Of a stretch of DNA of 48,186 nt, positions 1 through 6,621 are shown piece by piece. The stretch lies in IMG/VR virus record IMGVR_UViG_3300025151_000062, positions 1-48,186 of that record. One strand, 5' to 3'. The notes below the pieces were generated by a model that was given only the letters and a program-made list of their open reading frames with translations, ran no database searches and was not told the origin of the DNA. Source of the DNA: a virus. The translations under genes were made by a program, and so were the position numbers. How positions within the stretch are numbered: position 1 is the stretch's first letter; each line of letters begins with the position of its first letter.

Positions 1-1
1 C

Positions 2-280
2 ATTGATAAACTAGAAAAATGGAACACAGATGATCCACATAGTGTATATCGTTTTATGGTCATGTTGAATGATTGGGAACCTGGACATTTTATACAGTAC
101 GGAAACTTTGTTCACACCGGCTATCGTGCAGGAGAAATTTACAGTTTTGATTGGTACAATGTGCCTCATTGCACAGCCAACGCTGGATTGAATCCAAGAT
201 GTACTATGCTAATTACTGGAGTTGCATCTGACGAAACTCTAAAATTGTTCAGCACTTACAACAACAAAATAGATATTTGA
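2..280 (+). CDS. 2OG-Fe(II) oxygenase-like protein, C-terminal part (cut by window edge)
   Basis: The reading frame is open to the left edge, so only the last 92 codons are present. The visible part has an Asp-Trp-(x3)-Pro-His stretch followed ten residues after the His by an Arg (PHCTANAGLNPR) and then a beta strand MLITG. A distal His followed by an Arg about ten residues later is the usual iron and 2-oxoglutarate binding end of the double-stranded beta-helix oxygenases. The proximal HxD motif would lie at or beyond the left edge, so the call rests on half the active site. A cupin without oxygenase activity is the alternative. The stop overlaps the next gene's ATG by one base, so the two are probably translated together. 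Confidence 0.5.
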   Translation: MDKLEKWNTDDPHSVYRFMVMLNDWEPGHFIQYGNFVHTGYRAGEIYSFDWYNVPHCTANAGLNPRCTMLITGVASDETLKLFSTYNNKIDI

Positions 281-888
281 TGTCATACATTATTTTTACA
301 GGAGCACCAGGATCAAAATGGAGTTCTGTGGTCAAAAACATCTATTGGTCAGCTGACATTGATCAGTCTGATTACACTACAGATAGACTGTATTATCACG
401 ATGCAGATACACCTGGACAAAAACAATTGATGCATTTAGGCGCATACTGGGATCCGGGCATGGAGTTTGAACCTACAGAATGGAACGAACCTTTTACTCT
501 TAAAAAAATAAATTGGGAACAACTGGATTTAAAAAGGATAATCAAAAGTCATGTGTTTGCTTATGAGTTAAACAGATTTAAAGATCAATATCCTATTGTG
601 ATGGTGTATAGGAATGATGTAGACTGTCTTGAGTGGTGGAAAAAATGCGGGCATTTTAATATAACTTATCCGCTGTATGCATCATACTATAAAGACCTAA
701 ATAACATGTGGCACGAAATACAAAAGCAAAATAAATCAATAATGCAATTTGTAAAAAGCAATTATGAAAAAATAACGCAACCAAAAAACAATGTTGAACT
801 TTGCCAAACACTAGAAATAGAGTTACCAGAAGATTTGCAAGTTCACAACTACACAGAAAAAGATATTAAAGTATATGTCTACAAATAA
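280..888 (+). CDS. Sulfotransferase-like P-loop protein
   Basis: A 202-residue protein starting at the ATG that overlaps the previous stop by one base. A TTG three bases upstream is a less likely start. The N-terminus IIFTGAPGSKWSSV is a beta strand plus phosphate-binding loop of the kind sulfotransferases use for PAPS. A later strand IVMVYRNDVDCLEWW resembles the second PAPS-contacting segment (strand then R-N/D) of that fold. The two motifs and the length fit small phage sulfotransferase-like proteins, which would transfer sulfate to a sugar or protein. A nucleotide kinase is less likely because the loop lacks a classic GxxGxGK[ST]. It shares a transcript with the 2OG-oxygenase-like gene and ends before a terminator. 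Confidence 0.45.
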   Translation: MSYIIFTGAPGSKWSSVVKNIYWSADIDQSDYTTDRLYYHDADTPGQKQLMHLGAYWDPGMEFEPTEWNEPFTLKKINWEQLDLKRIIKSHVFAYELNRFKDQYPIVMVYRNDVDCLEWWKKCGHFNITYPLYASYYKDLNNMWHEIQKQNKSIMQFVKSNYEKITQPKNNVELCQTLEIELPEDLQVHNYTEKDIKVYVYK

Positions 889-960
889 CTAGCATTTCAG
901 TAAGCAAAACGCACAATCTATTTTTAGGAAAACAAAAGAAAATCTTGATAAATAAAATTG

Positions 961-1005
961 ACACGCAGAACGAATCTTAAAGAATAAGAACTGTGTGTTT
1001 TTTTT
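961..1005 (+). terminator. Rho-independent terminator
   Basis: ACACGCAG (961-968) pairs with CTGTGTGT (991-998) as an 8-bp stem with one G-U pair, and an inner CTTA/TAAG pairing can extend it. Eight T residues follow (998-1005). It sits between two convergent genes and overlaps the last codons of the minus-strand methyltransferase gene. The rest of 889-960 shows no gene. Confidence 0.7.
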
Positions 1006-1648
1006 ATGACTTTGCTAAAACAAAGTATATTCTATCATTCCAATCATGTCTTAGATCCAACACGCTGAGATGTAATTTTTTTGCAAGTTCGGTTATGTTG
1101 TACACATTCCATGGATAAAATTCAATGTATTCAGATTCTTTATTGTCGTGTGGCTTACCTGGATTTACTCTGAAAAACATTTTACCATCAGGTGCTAATA
1201 AGTCTGCACACTTTTTTGTTTCTTTGTAGATTTTTTCATCATCACCAAAATTGATAGAACCTAAACACAGTATTACATCAAATTTGTCTACAGTGGTGTA
1301 TTCAGATATGCCAACCTGTATATCTGCATGTTTGTTGTATGGATCTATACCGATCAAGTTTTTTATTTTGCCTTTGAACTCATTGTATCCACAGCCAACA
1401 TCTAACACAGCACGAGGCTGTAGATTGTTCACATTGTCGATTAGTTTCAACCCACTGTATTTGAACTTTTTTAAACGAGGTTGCCAAATTTCAGAAAAAT
1501 ATTTGTGCATGATGCACTCGTTTATTTCATGTGTTAATTCACTCACACTTTTGTTAGTTTGATCAATATCACAGCCAAATTCTTGACTCAGTTCTTTGTT
1601 ACTGCAAGGCAACATCTCATTCAATCTATTGTATATTTTTTTATTCAT
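1004..1648 (-). CDS. Class I SAM-dependent methyltransferase
   Basis: A 214-residue protein. The motif VLDVGCGYNEFKGKI (about residues 81-95) is the glycine-rich SAM loop, followed by IGIDPYN with the acidic residue that binds the ribose, and VILCLGSINFG as the motif after strand 4. This is the Rossmann-fold small-molecule or biopolymer methyltransferase pattern. Nothing shows the substrate; the catalytic [DN]PPY motif of DNA amino-methyltransferases is absent. The start ATG overlaps the gp46 stop by one base (TAATG on the minus strand), so it is the last gene of the gp47-gp46 operon. The N-terminal 60 residues are helical and may contact the substrate. Confidence 0.75.
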   Translation of the reverse strand: MNKKIYNRLNEMLPCSNKELSQEFGCDIDQTNKSVSELTHEINECIMHKYFSEIWQPRLKKFKYSGLKLIDNVNNLQPRAVLDVGCGYNEFKGKIKNLIGIDPYNKHADIQVGISEYTTVDKFDVILCLGSINFGDDEKIYKETKKCADLLAPDGKMFFRVNPGKPHDNKESEYIEFYPWNVYNITELAKKLHLSVLDLRHDWNDRIYFVLAKS

Positions 1649-3411
1649 TATTCCACCATATCAGTAAATGCATACGAAGTAAAGCCATTTTCTTTGGTTA
1701 CTTTCAGCACGTTGTTGACCCTTCCTTGTAGTTCATCTCTGTGCGATATGAGATATATGTTTTTATGGCGTTCACGTGCAATTTGTTTTAGAATACCAAT
1801 AGCATTTTCTACACCTGCTGTATCCATACCAGAGTCTACTAGTTCATCTATAAACAGCACATTGATATTGTGATACAACATTTCCCACACATCTCTAAAT
1901 GCCCAACATAAACTTAATATTAACCTATTGCGTTCGCCACGTGACAAATTATCAAAGTCTAAATCTCTACCAAGCTCTGTAATTTCAACTGTAAGATCTG
2001 ATTGAAATTTTACTTCATGTGGTAGTCCAGTTGCGTCCAAATAAAATGCAAGTCGCGAATTCAAATAGGTCAAGTTTTGGTCAATTACTTTTTTACGCAC
2101 AAACGAATCTTTTGAAGTCAGCAGTTTGTACAAAAATTCTTGATGATCTAAAAGTTTTCTCAAATTGTTCATTTTTTCATATGACAGTTCTTGCACTGCA
2201 CTGGTACGCAATTCTTTGATCTGTTCAGCGTATGGGTCAGCTTCTTTTGTTTTGGCTTCAAGTTGTTGTCCTAAATACTCCACAGTTGTTTCGTGTTTGT
2301 AGGCCTCTTGTGCTGTTTCGTAATATGTGTCTGGTTGATCTAAGTCACCAATTGATGCAATTTTGGTTGTTAGGTTTGTTTCTTGTGTGACTAATTCTTC
2401 AATGTATGTTTCAAACTGTTTGCGATCGTCTTGCATTTTAGATAGCATTGATTGGTGTTTGTCATCTTCCATTGTGCCACCACATGTTGGACATGTTTTG
2501 TTTTCAGTTTTTTTGATTGATTCTAAAATATCTGTGAGTTGCTTGGTGCTTTGTTTAACAGCAGTTTGCACAGTTGCAAGTTCACGTTCGTATGTGCGTT
2601 TCTTTTCATAGTTTTCGTTGTAAGAATCTAATTTTTTGTGTCGTTCTATTTCATCTTGTATATCAACTTTCATTAGCTCTTCTAATGAAGTTGTAAGTTT
2701 ACTGATATCTTCTTGTTTTTGGTTGTTCCATGCACTTTGCCTCAGTTCCAGTGCATCTATAGATGATTGTATTTTTTCATTGTTGCGTTCTACTTCGTCT
2801 AGCCTGATTTCTTCTTCTTTGATAATTTCTTTTGTGCTTTTTGTTTCTTCTTTTAGTACTTCAGCTTTTTCACTCAATATTGTAATACCCAACAGTTGTT
2901 CTATGATGTCTTTTTGCTCACTTGCTTTCAACCCAAAAAATGGTGGTGCATATGTGTGCAACGCAACAATGTTTTGAAACATGATGTGCGACATGCCAAT
3001 AATACGTGTGATGTCTTTTTGTGTTTCACGTGAATCACCTTGTGCTTCGTCATCAGTGTCTTCTACGCCATCTACATAAAATTTTATCAGAGCTGGTTTA
3101 CGTCCACGTTCAATTTTGTATTTTTTGTTGTCTATCTCGAACTCACATGAAACAAGCATGTTGCGTTCATTTGTTTTGTTCACTAGGTTGTCACGTTTAA
3201 TATTAGTAAGTGCATCACCAAACAGTGCAAATGACAAGGCATTTAGTATAGTGGTTTTGCCTGTGCCATTTCTTGATCCTGCATCATCACCGCCAAGGTC
3301 AATGTTTTGTCCAAGCACTAGTGTAAGATCATGTCCTTCAAAATTGATTGCTTGGGTCACATTGCCTACGCTCATAAAATTTTTAACAGTTAATGTTTTA
3401 AGTTTGATCAT
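1648..3411 (-). CDS. 46: gp46 recombination endonuclease, ATPase subunit (Rad50/SbcC type)
   Basis: A 587-residue SMC-family ATPase close in length to T4 gp46 (560). Walker A is GSRNGTGKT (residues 45-53). Long coiled-coil arms flank a zinc hook CPTC (about 307-310). Near the C-terminus come the signature NLSRGERNR, a Walker B LFIDELVDSGMD and the switch histidine region LISHRDE. With gp47 it forms the nuclease that resects DNA ends for phage recombination and recombination-dependent replication and helps degrade host DNA. Its ATG overlaps the gp47 stop by four bases (ATGA), giving the equimolar coupling expected for a complex. Confidence 0.95.
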   Translation of the reverse strand: MIKLKTLTVKNFMSVGNVTQAINFEGHDLTLVLGQNIDLGGDDAGSRNGTGKTTILNALSFALFGDALTNIKRDNLVNKTNERNMLVSCEFEIDNKKYKIERGRKPALIKFYVDGVEDTDDEAQGDSRETQKDITRIIGMSHIMFQNIVALHTYAPPFFGLKASEQKDIIEQLLGITILSEKAEVLKEETKSTKEIIKEEEIRLDEVERNNEKIQSSIDALELRQSAWNNQKQEDISKLTTSLEELMKVDIQDEIERHKKLDSYNENYEKKRTYERELATVQTAVKQSTKQLTDILESIKKTENKTCPTCGGTMEDDKHQSMLSKMQDDRKQFETYIEELVTQETNLTTKIASIGDLDQPDTYYETAQEAYKHETTVEYLGQQLEAKTKEADPYAEQIKELRTSAVQELSYEKMNNLRKLLDHQEFLYKLLTSKDSFVRKKVIDQNLTYLNSRLAFYLDATGLPHEVKFQSDLTVEITELGRDLDFDNLSRGERNRLILSLCWAFRDVWEMLYHNINVLFIDELVDSGMDTAGVENAIGILKQIARERHKNIYLISHRDELQGRVNNVLKVTKENGFTSYAFTDMVE

Positions 3412-4418
3412 AAATTTTTGTAAATTTCTACCAATAAGTTTTTGTCATAGTGATCTGAATCTACAGCTAGTATTTGATTGTGTACAATTTCATCTACAGA
3501 TTCAAACGCTTTTGCAACTTCTGTTGAGTCATACTGTGTGATATCTCGTTGCTGTATAAATGTCATTTCACGTAATTTGTATTGTCCAATAAATGTGTCT
3601 TTGATAAAGTTTGATTCTTCGTAAGTGATCTCTGTATCAATATCAACTTTTACATAACCGCGTTTTTTTAATATTGATGTGTTGTGCAGTATTTCGCTCA
3701 ACAATAAGTTTTGATACACTGGCATATCTGGCCAATCATGATACACCGGATCACCACCATGTTCTATTTCCATGTATCCACGTTTGAAATCATTTGCATC
3801 TGAATAGTTGTGTGGAAAAGCGTTGCCTATGTAGTGTATGTTGCCTTTGACTTGCCTTCTGTGAAAGTGTCCAGAAAACACATAGCCATGATGATGCAAA
3901 TCCTCAGCTTTGATTTCGTTAGTATCCGGCATACTGACCATTGCGTTCATCAAGAAGTAAGGCAACTCAAAGTGACCAAACACGTACGGCTTTGCTGGTA
4001 ATTCTTTGAGTTGCTTCCATTCATCTGAAACCAACCACGGTATAAACGCACAATCGTCTGTGTAGTACGGTTCCAGAATAACGTTTAAATTTTTTATGTG
4101 CTTTGCAAATTCAATCGAATTTACTGTTCTTGAATCTTTGTAGTATAAGTCATGGTTGCCAACAATGAAATGATTTTGCTCAAATGCATTGGCAATTTTT
4201 TCTAAATTTTTTAATGAGTGTTGCAGTGTTGTAATATTAATAGTAGCACGTTGATGGTGCCAGTCACCTAGGAATATACATGTTTCACAGCCTTGTTGTT
4301 GAGCATGGTCAATGAACCAGTCTACATATCTATCGCAGTCTTCGTTAAACTGTCTTGAGTTGCCTTTGTTGCCAAAGTGTATATCTCCAAACACTGCCGC
4401 ACGTTTAAATGTTTGCAT
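3408..4418 (-). CDS. 47: gp47 recombination endonuclease, nuclease subunit (Mre11/SbcD type)
   Basis: A 336-residue calcineurin-like phosphoesterase, matching T4 gp47 (339). The metal ligands appear in order: GDIHFG (residues 11-16), FLGDWHHQ, VGNHD, FGHFE and SGHFHRR. The two-metal centre cuts DNA ends in complex with gp46. It is the first gene of the minus-strand operon gp47-gp46-methyltransferase. The ATG at 4418 lies 10 nt after a good -10 box, so the transcript would have only a few untranslated bases; no Shine-Dalgarno sequence is present. Confidence 0.95.
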   Translation of the reverse strand: MQTFKRAAVFGDIHFGNKGNSRQFNEDCDRYVDWFIDHAQQQGCETCIFLGDWHHQRATINITTLQHSLKNLEKIANAFEQNHFIVGNHDLYYKDSRTVNSIEFAKHIKNLNVILEPYYTDDCAFIPWLVSDEWKQLKELPAKPYVFGHFELPYFLMNAMVSMPDTNEIKAEDLHHHGYVFSGHFHRRQVKGNIHYIGNAFPHNYSDANDFKRGYMEIEHGGDPVYHDWPDMPVYQNLLLSEILHNTSILKKRGYVKVDIDTEITYEESNFIKDTFIGQYKLREMTFIQQRDITQYDSTEVAKAFESVDEIVHNQILAVDSDHYDKNLLVEIYKNL

Positions 4419-4428
4419 ATTGTCTTTT

Positions 4429-4457
4429 ATTGTACTATAATTATTTTAATAATGCAA
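4429..4457 (-). promoter_or_regulatory. Sigma70-type promoter of the gp47-gp46 operon
   Basis: On the minus strand TTGCAT (4457-4452), a 17-nt spacer and TACAAT (4434-4429) lie just upstream of the gp47 ATG at 4418. The -10 matches the consensus at 5 of 6 positions and the -35 at 4 of 6. The predicted start near 4422 leaves a leader of about four bases. The gp55 promoter has the same -35 hexamer and spacer, which supports both. Confidence 0.6.
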
Positions 4458-4496
4458 CATGGATTTAATCAAGATACAATCATAACCATTCAGCCC

Positions 4497-4515
4497 AAAT
4501 TATTTTTGATAATTT
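4497..4515. other. AT-only stem-loop behind gp55
   Basis: AAATTAT (4497-4503) and ATAATTT (4509-4515) form a perfect 7-bp inverted repeat with a 5-nt loop, just after the gp55 stop. The stem is entirely A/T and no T run follows on the minus strand, so it would be a poor terminator. It may be an RNA 3'-end or processing structure, or chance in AT-rich DNA. The rest of 4419-4521 holds only the gp47 promoter. Confidence 0.25.
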
Positions 4516-4521
4516 AAAACC

Positions 4522-5301
4522 TTAACCTTTTTTTTCAGCGGCTTCACGTTCTGCTTTTTGCTGTATTTCCCATTCAAGCTGTCTTGTGTGTGAAGGAGCC
4601 ATACCATTTTCTTGCAGGATATCATCTCTCAGTGATTGATTTTTCTTTTCAACATTTAGTATTCTTGTGAATGAATTTGTGATTGCGGCAGTGTAATATG
4701 CAAATGGATTTTCAGATTTTGATTCGTCAAACTGTAAACCAATCTGTGATAGTTGCATAAGAGCTTGTCCTTGCATCTCGTCGTTGTAAGTGTAGCCACG
4801 CCAGTTGCCTCTAGTGCCATATCGTTGTGTCAGTAACAAAAACATCTTTGCAAGGTCGTTAGTCATCCGGCCATGATCGATTGAAAACTTTCCATTTTGC
4901 AATCCGCCCTTCCAGTGCGATTTGGCTACACATATAAGTTCATTGTTTTCGGTATATTTCCAATGTTGGAATGGTGGAAAATTACATTTTGCTTTAGATT
5001 CTGCTATGTTTTTTGGTTTTGCTTTTCTATTTGAATTGGGAATATGATCGAACGTCATTATGCGGAAAATAACTTCATGTTTGAGTATTTTTTTAGGATC
5101 GTGTTTTTCGCCAGTCAGTTTCTCCAAACGTTTTGCTCTCAATCTTTTGCCTTCGGCTGTGGTACGCATGTTAATTTTGCTCACAGAAGGCAATATTATA
5201 TCATGATCTCTGTCTTCTTTGCTGATATATTCACAGTATGTTGCTTTGCTCAGGTGAATTTGTTTGAGCATGTCTCTGTTGTTAAGGTATTTTGTCGCCA
5301 T
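4522..5301 (-). CDS. 55: gp55 late-transcription sigma factor
   Basis: A 259-residue protein, longer than T4 gp55 (185). The stretch GYTYNDEMQGQALMQLSQ, then FDESKSENPFAYYTAAITNSF and ending RILNVEKKNQ, is the sigma region 2-like core (about residues 172-226) typical of marine T4-like gp55: it binds RNA polymerase core and reads the late -10 motif. The N-terminal 130 residues are basic and the tail ends in a charged helix (QQKAEREAAEKKG). The start is placed at ATG 5301. An in-frame GTG at 5322 would lie inside the promoter, upstream of the predicted transcription start. It is a single-gene unit divergent from the first structural gene. Confidence 0.85.
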   Translation of the reverse strand: MATKYLNNRDMLKQIHLSKATYCEYISKEDRDHDIILPSVSKINMRTTAEGKRLRAKRLEKLTGEKHDPKKILKHEVIFRIMTFDHIPNSNRKAKPKNIAESKAKCNFPPFQHWKYTENNELICVAKSHWKGGLQNGKFSIDHGRMTNDLAKMFLLLTQRYGTRGNWRGYTYNDEMQGQALMQLSQIGLQFDESKSENPFAYYTAAITNSFTRILNVEKKNQSLRDDILQENGMAPSHTRQLEWEIQQKAEREAAEKKG

Positions 5302-5307
5302 AATCTT

Positions 5308-5336
5308 ATTATAAACTATCACGTTAATTTATGCAA
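5308..5336 (-). promoter_or_regulatory. Sigma70-type promoter of gp55
   Basis: On the minus strand TTGCAT (5336-5331), a 17-nt spacer and a perfect TATAAT (5313-5308) stand six bases before the gp55 ATG (5301). The expected +1 falls on the A of the ATG, predicting a leaderless mRNA. The -35 shares bases 5335-5336 with the plus-strand late promoter. Confidence 0.65.
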
Positions 5337-5342
5337 TAAATA
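5335..5342 (+). promoter_or_regulatory. T4-type late promoter for the baseplate operon
   Basis: AATAAATA resembles the T4 late -10 element TATAAATA recognised by gp55-RNA polymerase. Transcription should start near 5348, at a good ribosome binding site AGGAGA (5348-5353), five bases before the ATG at 5359. This late unit, unlike most here, has a Shine-Dalgarno. Confidence 0.65.
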
Positions 5343-5358
5343 TTATTAGGAGACCTTC

Positions 5359-6315
5359 ATGGCAATAAATTACGATCCAAATACTGGCCAAATTACAAAA
5401 GGAGCCAACACTAGTGGCAGTGCTAAACAGGGCAATTCAAACAGTTCAAACAGTGGTAATGCTAAATCAGGGTCTGATTTCGTAAATGGCGCCACAGGTG
5501 CAGTAGCAACACGATTATCTCAAGCAGGACTGCCAATTGGCGGCATCATATCTGGTGGAGGATCATCATTAGCGTCAAACGTAGGAGCCCCGGGAGCATC
5601 TGAAGATTGGCGTGTGAAATTAACACTGTCTGGCGCTGTGTTTAGTCAATTGTTTGCAGGCTCGCCTGGAGCAAGTTTGTCTATAATGCAAAACAAAGGC
5701 ATAGTTTGGCCTGTGACACCTTTTATTAATATGTCACACTCTGCAAATTATGACAGCAGAGGCGTGATACACAACAACTATCCATATTATGCATATCAAA
5801 ATTCCCAAGTAGATCAAATTACAATTTCGGGGTCTTTTCCAGTATCTGATCAAGATTCAGGACACAATTGGTTAGGCACGTTGCATTTTCTACGCACAGT
5901 AACTAAAATGTATTATGGTAAAGGTGCTAATCAAGGCAATCCGCCGCCTATATGCAGATTAAACGGATATGGAGATTTTGTATACAAAGATGTCCCAGTT
6001 GTAGTAACCAACTTTAACGTTGAACTAAGAGAAGCTGTGGATTATATAAGTGTGGCTGTGCCAACAGCATCAGGTGGAGGTAAGACATCAAAATCATCCA
6101 AGCGTAAAGGTAAAGGACCAAGCAGGAGTCAGCAAAGGGTAAAAGGCGGTCAAGCTGACGGCGATGGTGGTGGTGGAGGATCTATCAACTATGTGCCAAC
6201 TGACTCTCTAATTGCAGTTACATGTTTACCAGTTTACTCAAGAAACAAAATTTCAAACAAATTCAATTTAAAATCGTTTGCCGCAGGCAAATTAACCAAG
6301 GACGGATTCATATAA
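5359..6315 (+). CDS. 48: Baseplate tail-tube cap/initiator protein (gp48-like)
   Basis: A 318-residue protein, in the size range of T4 gp48 (364) and gp54 (320), which sit between the baseplate hub and the tail tube. After a Gly/Ser-rich N-terminus (1-75), the region from EDWRVKLTLSG onward has the segments WLGTLHFLRTVTKMYYG, PPICRLNGYGDFVYKDVPVV and NFNVELREAVDYISV, the pattern I know from marine T4-like gp48; the last part (YSRNKISNKFNLKSFAAG) also fits. A Lys/Ser- and Gly-rich insert (about 238-275) splits the C-terminal domain. The choice of gp48 over gp54 is from memory of marine relatives and could be wrong. Stop and gp53 start overlap by one base. Confidence 0.6.
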   Translation: MAINYDPNTGQITKGANTSGSAKQGNSNSSNSGNAKSGSDFVNGATGAVATRLSQAGLPIGGIISGGGSSLASNVGAPGASEDWRVKLTLSGAVFSQLFAGSPGASLSIMQNKGIVWPVTPFINMSHSANYDSRGVIHNNYPYYAYQNSQVDQITISGSFPVSDQDSGHNWLGTLHFLRTVTKMYYGKGANQGNPPPICRLNGYGDFVYKDVPVVVTNFNVELREAVDYISVAVPTASGGGKTSKSSKRKGKGPSRSQQRVKGGQADGDGGGGGSINYVPTDSLIAVTCLPVYSRNKISNKFNLKSFAAGKLTKDGFI

Positions 6316-6620
6316 TGGCTGAAGTAATATATCAAAGCACGTCACCATATTCGTCCACAGCACAAGGGCAGGAATCATTAGATATCTTAAACAAGAAATT
6401 ATTTGCGTTTGAGCCAGATGATTTGTTGTATGAAATAGACAGCTTTTATGCATTTAGGCCTGACCTACTGGCACATGATTTGTATGGATCATCTAAGCTA
6501 TGGTGGGTGTTTATGCACAGAAACATGGACACTATCACTGACCCAATCTATTCATTCACAGCAGGAACTGAAATAAGGATTCCAAAAAAGCCCACACTAG
6601 AAAAATATTTAGGAGTATAA
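6315..6620 (+). CDS. 53: gp53 baseplate wedge protein
   Basis: A 101-residue protein starting at the ATG overlapping the previous stop (TAATG). An upstream in-frame start at 6222 lies deep inside the gp48-like gene and was rejected. The C-terminal pattern LWWVFMHRNMDTITDP, then IYSFTAGTEIRIP, is the LysM-like end of the phage gp53 family. It is about half the length of T4 gp53 (196), as in other marine relatives. In T4, gp53 is the last wedge subunit and lets wedges join around the hub. It lies between the tube-cap and hub genes, as expected. Confidence 0.8.
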   Translation: MAEVIYQSTSPYSSTAQGQESLDILNKKLFAFEPDDLLYEIDSFYAFRPDLLAHDLYGSSKLWWVFMHRNMDTITDPIYSFTAGTEIRIPKKPTLEKYLGV

Positions 6621-6621
6621 C

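Noticed and set aside
947-954. GATAAATA on the plus strand, like a late promoter
   Set aside because: It lies just before a terminator and no plus-strand gene follows, so it is probably a chance match. It also shows that the motif occurs without function in this AT-rich DNA.
5302-5322. Upstream GTG start for gp55, adding seven residues
   Set aside because: It falls inside the -10/spacer region of the promoter, upstream of the predicted transcription start; ATG 5301 is favoured.
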